From assembly GCA_013398295.1 (NCBI GenBank), contig VZSF01003227.1, forward strand, positions 1,174,293 through 1,238,292: a stretch of DNA of 64,000 nucleotides. The letters run 5' to 3'. Under the pieces are notes generated by a model, which saw only the letters and a program-made list of their open reading frames with translations, did no database searches and was not told the origin of the DNA. Shown one piece after another: positions 61,070 through 64,000 of this stretch. The stretch comes from Chionis minor. Its lineage: Eukaryota > Chordata > Aves > Charadriiformes > Chionididae. A program made the position numbers and the translations under genes. Every line of letters starts with the position of its first letter. The stretch's first letter is position 1.

Positions 61070-62575
61070 AGGTGCCAAGTGAAGACATCTGCACATGGGA
61101 GGAGAATATCTCTTCCAAGCACCTCCCTGGCACAGCTCAGTTGACCAACCCTAGATGCCCAAGGCCTCGAGGAGGGAAAGCCAGCAGGCTACAGGGAACA
61201 ACCAGCCACATTAAGTCAGATAGTCAGCAAGCTAAAAAAAGGGAGATAGGGTGAAAAGCCCACGCACCCTCTATTTCTTCCATTTCTAATGCGTCTCTTC
61301 TACCTCAAACAGCACAGTGACAAAACTCAACATTACGATAGAGTTTGAGCATCTTTGCACCATATTGTCACATATTTTCAGGCAGAACTCTCTTGAAACC
61401 AAATATTTTCCCTGCAGAAGCATGTGAAGTCTCACTCTCTTGCAAACTTCCACCACCCAGCTGCCGAAAGAGTCAAAAACTGCAGCCCTGGGACTAAACT
61501 GGGGCAACGCTCTGGGATGAACCTCCACCATCTTGCCGAAAACGATTCTCATGTCAACTGCTTGGGAAAAGCAGGGCTAAGACAAAGGGGAGCTGAAAGC
61601 CTGGGGCTTGAATTGAAACTATAAAAGGAACAAAAGTCGCAGCAACAAAACTCTACGGACTCCTTTGGCACCCAAGGAGGAAGCTTAAAATACAGCCAGC
61701 GTCTCTCAGCTTTTTTCCCCTATCTTCGACTTAAAAAAAAAAAAAAAAAGAGAGGAAAAAAAAAAGACAGCTCTCAGAAACAATCTCTTTCTGTGTAAGC
61801 TGTTGCCAGAGCCTGAGAGAATAAGCCAGCATTTCTGTGCCAGCCCATTCACATGGCCAGGTGAAAAGAAACTCATTCCTTTACAGCCTGTGCTGCCCCA
61901 CACATCTGCTGAGAAAGTGGGATGGGAAACACCAAAAAGGGGAGAAGAGAACAGCCGAGGCCTTCAGGTTAGAAGGGCAGCCTGTTCCCACCAGGGAGCC
62001 CCTCTTTCACTCGCAGACAACTGCTGCATTTGACATTTCAATGGGAACTGAGGCAGAGCAGGAGGGAGGGCGATGGAGGAGGGGGAGGTGGGAGCGCACA
62101 CATAAAGGCACCGGAGTGAGAAAAGAGAGGAGACAAAAATTCTGCATCGCTTTCCTTTCTGTTTTCGCAGGTTTTTTTCCCCCCATAATACGACAGTCAG
62201 GAGAAAGAGGAGAGTTTCTTTTAAAATTGGACAGACAGGCAGAGGGTTGGCGCTGTTAAAAACTTCTTTGGGATGAATCAATTTTATGGGGCTTACAGAG
62301 CAAAATTCTTTATTTTTTTGTCATCCCTTTTTTTTTTGTTTGTGTTTTCAATGAGAAGGAAAAAGGATTTACATAAAATAAACAAAAAAAAAGAATGAAT
62401 AGCAGCAAACCCTGCCATGGGTACCAACAGTGGATGCTTTTAGAAAAGTTACACGAATATTGTTTCAGTGTTCAGCATTGTCTGAGGGTTCGACACAGAC
62501 ACATTCATCCTGGGGAGTAATTCTGGAGTCCCCATCACTCCACACAAGCCCCTCAATGAGCGCTGCATGCTTTTT
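61070..62575. other. non-genic sequence with A-rich and G-rich runs
   Basis: No gene is recognised. A17 at 61733-61749 and A10 at 61756-61765 form an A-rich tract. A G-run cluster at 62064-62092 (runs of 3, 3, 5 and 3; loops 1, 10 and 4) is a relaxed quadruplex candidate. Overlapping frames of up to 140 codons have no domain. Confidence 0.5.
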
Positions 62576-62584
62576 TAAATCTGC

Positions 62585-62785
62585 TTTATAGAAACTTTCA
62601 TCCAAACACATCAGAGTATTTTGTGAAGGCTTCAAAGGAGCCCTGTGCCATAAAAGGGTATTATCTCCATTTTACAGAACAGGAAACTGAGGCCCAGAGG
62701 GAATCACACAGGCAGCATCCAGAAATGAATCACTGGCGAAGCCTGGAATAAAACTGGTTCCCTGGAGCACCACGCTCATCTGCAG
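62585..62785 (-). repeat. MIR-type SINE, antisense, best preserved in window
   Basis: The whole antisense order is visible: 'aactttcatccaaacacatc', 'agagtattttgtgaaggc', 'gtattatctccattttacag', 'aacaggaaactgaggcccag', 'agggaatcacacaggcag', then 'tggaataaaactggttccct' and 'gagcaccacgctc' of the tRNA-derived head. The conserved core is nearly intact, while the flanks are decayed. Confidence 0.9.
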
Positions 62786-62789
62786 TGAA

Positions 62790-64000
62790 TGCAGAAATGG
62801 CCTTGGCTAAGTGAGAGTCTCTCCGTTGGGTTTTATGTCAGGCCCAAATATGCAAACCAAAAATAAGACAAACAAGGCTCCACACAAAACAGTGCATTCA
62901 TATCTGCAACCAGTAAACATGGATTCATAGTCACAACAGTCCACGTACTGGGAAGCGTGGAGGAAGCTTTCAGCGTTTGGTGGGAAGGTGAATGGCTTAG
63001 GTGGGAAGATGATAGAGGACAGCCCAGGAACAGCTTCCTTGAAGGTGGAGCAGGAAGGTGAGGGGTCTCCTCAGAAGAATGAGGTGCAACTTGGGTTCAG
63101 CTTCCACCAAACAAAATAGGAAATGAGATATTACACCCATGGTCACTCAAGGTTTTCTTCTTTCACAGTAAGGACTCCCATTAATTCCCCTCACGGTCAG
63201 TAAGGGAGGCAAACAACCAAAAAAGTTTGCAAGATTAACATCACACTCAACATTCAGCACACGCCATCCAACAGTCAGGGGTGCCTTGCTATTTGCTTGG
63301 GACTAAGGTCACACACAGAAGAGAATCTCCAAAAAGCCATAAAACCCTGAACATCTGAGTTCTAGCTCAGGAGCGAGGATTAAGAGGTTAAAAAGCTTTG
63401 TGTTCAGCTGGAATCAGACTAGAAAGAGTTCAGCATCACTTACCCTTTTGTGTGGCAAAAATTGCCAATCTTTGATCCTTCTTGACTGCTGTGACTCAAT
63501 ATCACTTCTTTTCTGTCTCTGCTCCCCACTACACACACAAACCAGTGAGTTCCTGGCTAATAAGCCAGTTGCATCAGGACAGATTTAAGAATGATCAAAT
63601 GAAGCCCCAGGTGCTTCTCAGTAACACCAGTCGGTGTGGCATCCATCACATCATGAGGAGAAAGTGCAACCTGCACCTTCCTCCTACCCAGCCTCATGGC
63701 TCTGCCCAGGGCTCTCCAGGCTTTCTAACCTCCACAGTGTCCTTTTTCCCCTGTTACACATAACGAGCATCCACAAGCAGATAGGTCTCAAAATCTATAG
63801 GATCCGTCAGAAGGCATGGAGAGAACTTACTAAATGATTTTGAGGGGTTTGTTGTTCTGTTTCAAGTCAAAAGATTGTCTACAACCAAACATTTCTGCCA
63901 CTGGCAAAAAATAAATGAACTCTCTATTGATGTTTCTTCATCTTTGCAGGTTAAAGCATGAACCCTGTTTTAAAGTGACCTGGGAGCTCGTGTGCAGGAT
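62790..64000. other. non-genic unique sequence to window end
   Basis: No gene, RNA or repeat is supported. Frames of 62-93 codons near 63.4-63.8 kb overlap and show no domain. Confidence 0.55.

Noticed and set aside
1..64000. tRNA, rRNA, snRNA, known microRNA hairpins, endogenous retrovirus, CRISPR or bacterial operons
   Set aside because: I looked for characteristic words and structures by eye and found none; CRISPR and operons are also not expected in this kind of genome.

Overview
The window looks like non-coding DNA from a vertebrate nuclear genome, most likely a bird. The six-frame content shows no prokaryotic organisation. Interspersed repeats are sparse and all appear old: decayed MIR-type SINE copies, L2-type LINE 3' tails, and fragments of the amniote families whose copies carry phrases such as 'gaagtcaatggga' or 'acaccag...gaatttgaccct'. 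I saw no young LINE-1, Alu, B1 or ERV, and no avian CR1 tail. Low repeat load plus ancient amniote repeats fits a bird; a crocodilian or turtle is less likely but not excluded. I made no species call and ran no alignment.

No protein-coding gene can be supported. The longest open frames (about 100-206 codons) show no recognised domain, lie in GC-rich or simple-sequence DNA, and overlap open frames in other phases. The window therefore reads as intergenic DNA or the inside of a very large intron. Weak hints of transcription are a 30-nt segment with excellent splice signals (8655-8684), a longer segment with a strong acceptor and a usable donor (51324-51626), a TATA box beside a CpG-richer patch (35860-36300), and an AT-rich 3'-UTR-like stretch ending in a poly(A) signal (49300-49975).

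Layout. 1-16 kb is mostly plain unique DNA, with a duplicated AP-1 site (1.6 kb), a perfect MEF2-type palindrome (8.2 kb) and a MIR copy (11.4 kb). 16.3-16.9 kb is the first block that looks like a conserved regulatory element. 22.4-23.1 kb and 28.4-28.6 kb are similar but weaker. 31-36.5 kb is GC-richer and holds a C-run cluster and the TATA/CpG patch. 37.3-39.8 kb holds two more enhancer-like blocks, including paired inverted SOX-type half-sites at 39.6 kb between two ancient repeat fragments. 42.9-43.1 kb is a 270-bp GATATA-type microsatellite. 45.4, 47.8, 53.3-53.7, 54.8 and 57.2-57.7 kb are further enhancer-like AT-rich blocks; the 57.4-kb one is the most convincing. A 28-N assembly gap at 54156-54183 sits inside an A tract. 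58.8-62.8 kb is the densest cluster of ancient repeats.

The pattern of scattered AT-rich homeodomain/octamer/SOX-motif blocks in gene-free DNA is typical of regulatory deserts around developmental genes. That interpretation is inference from motif content, not from conservation data.
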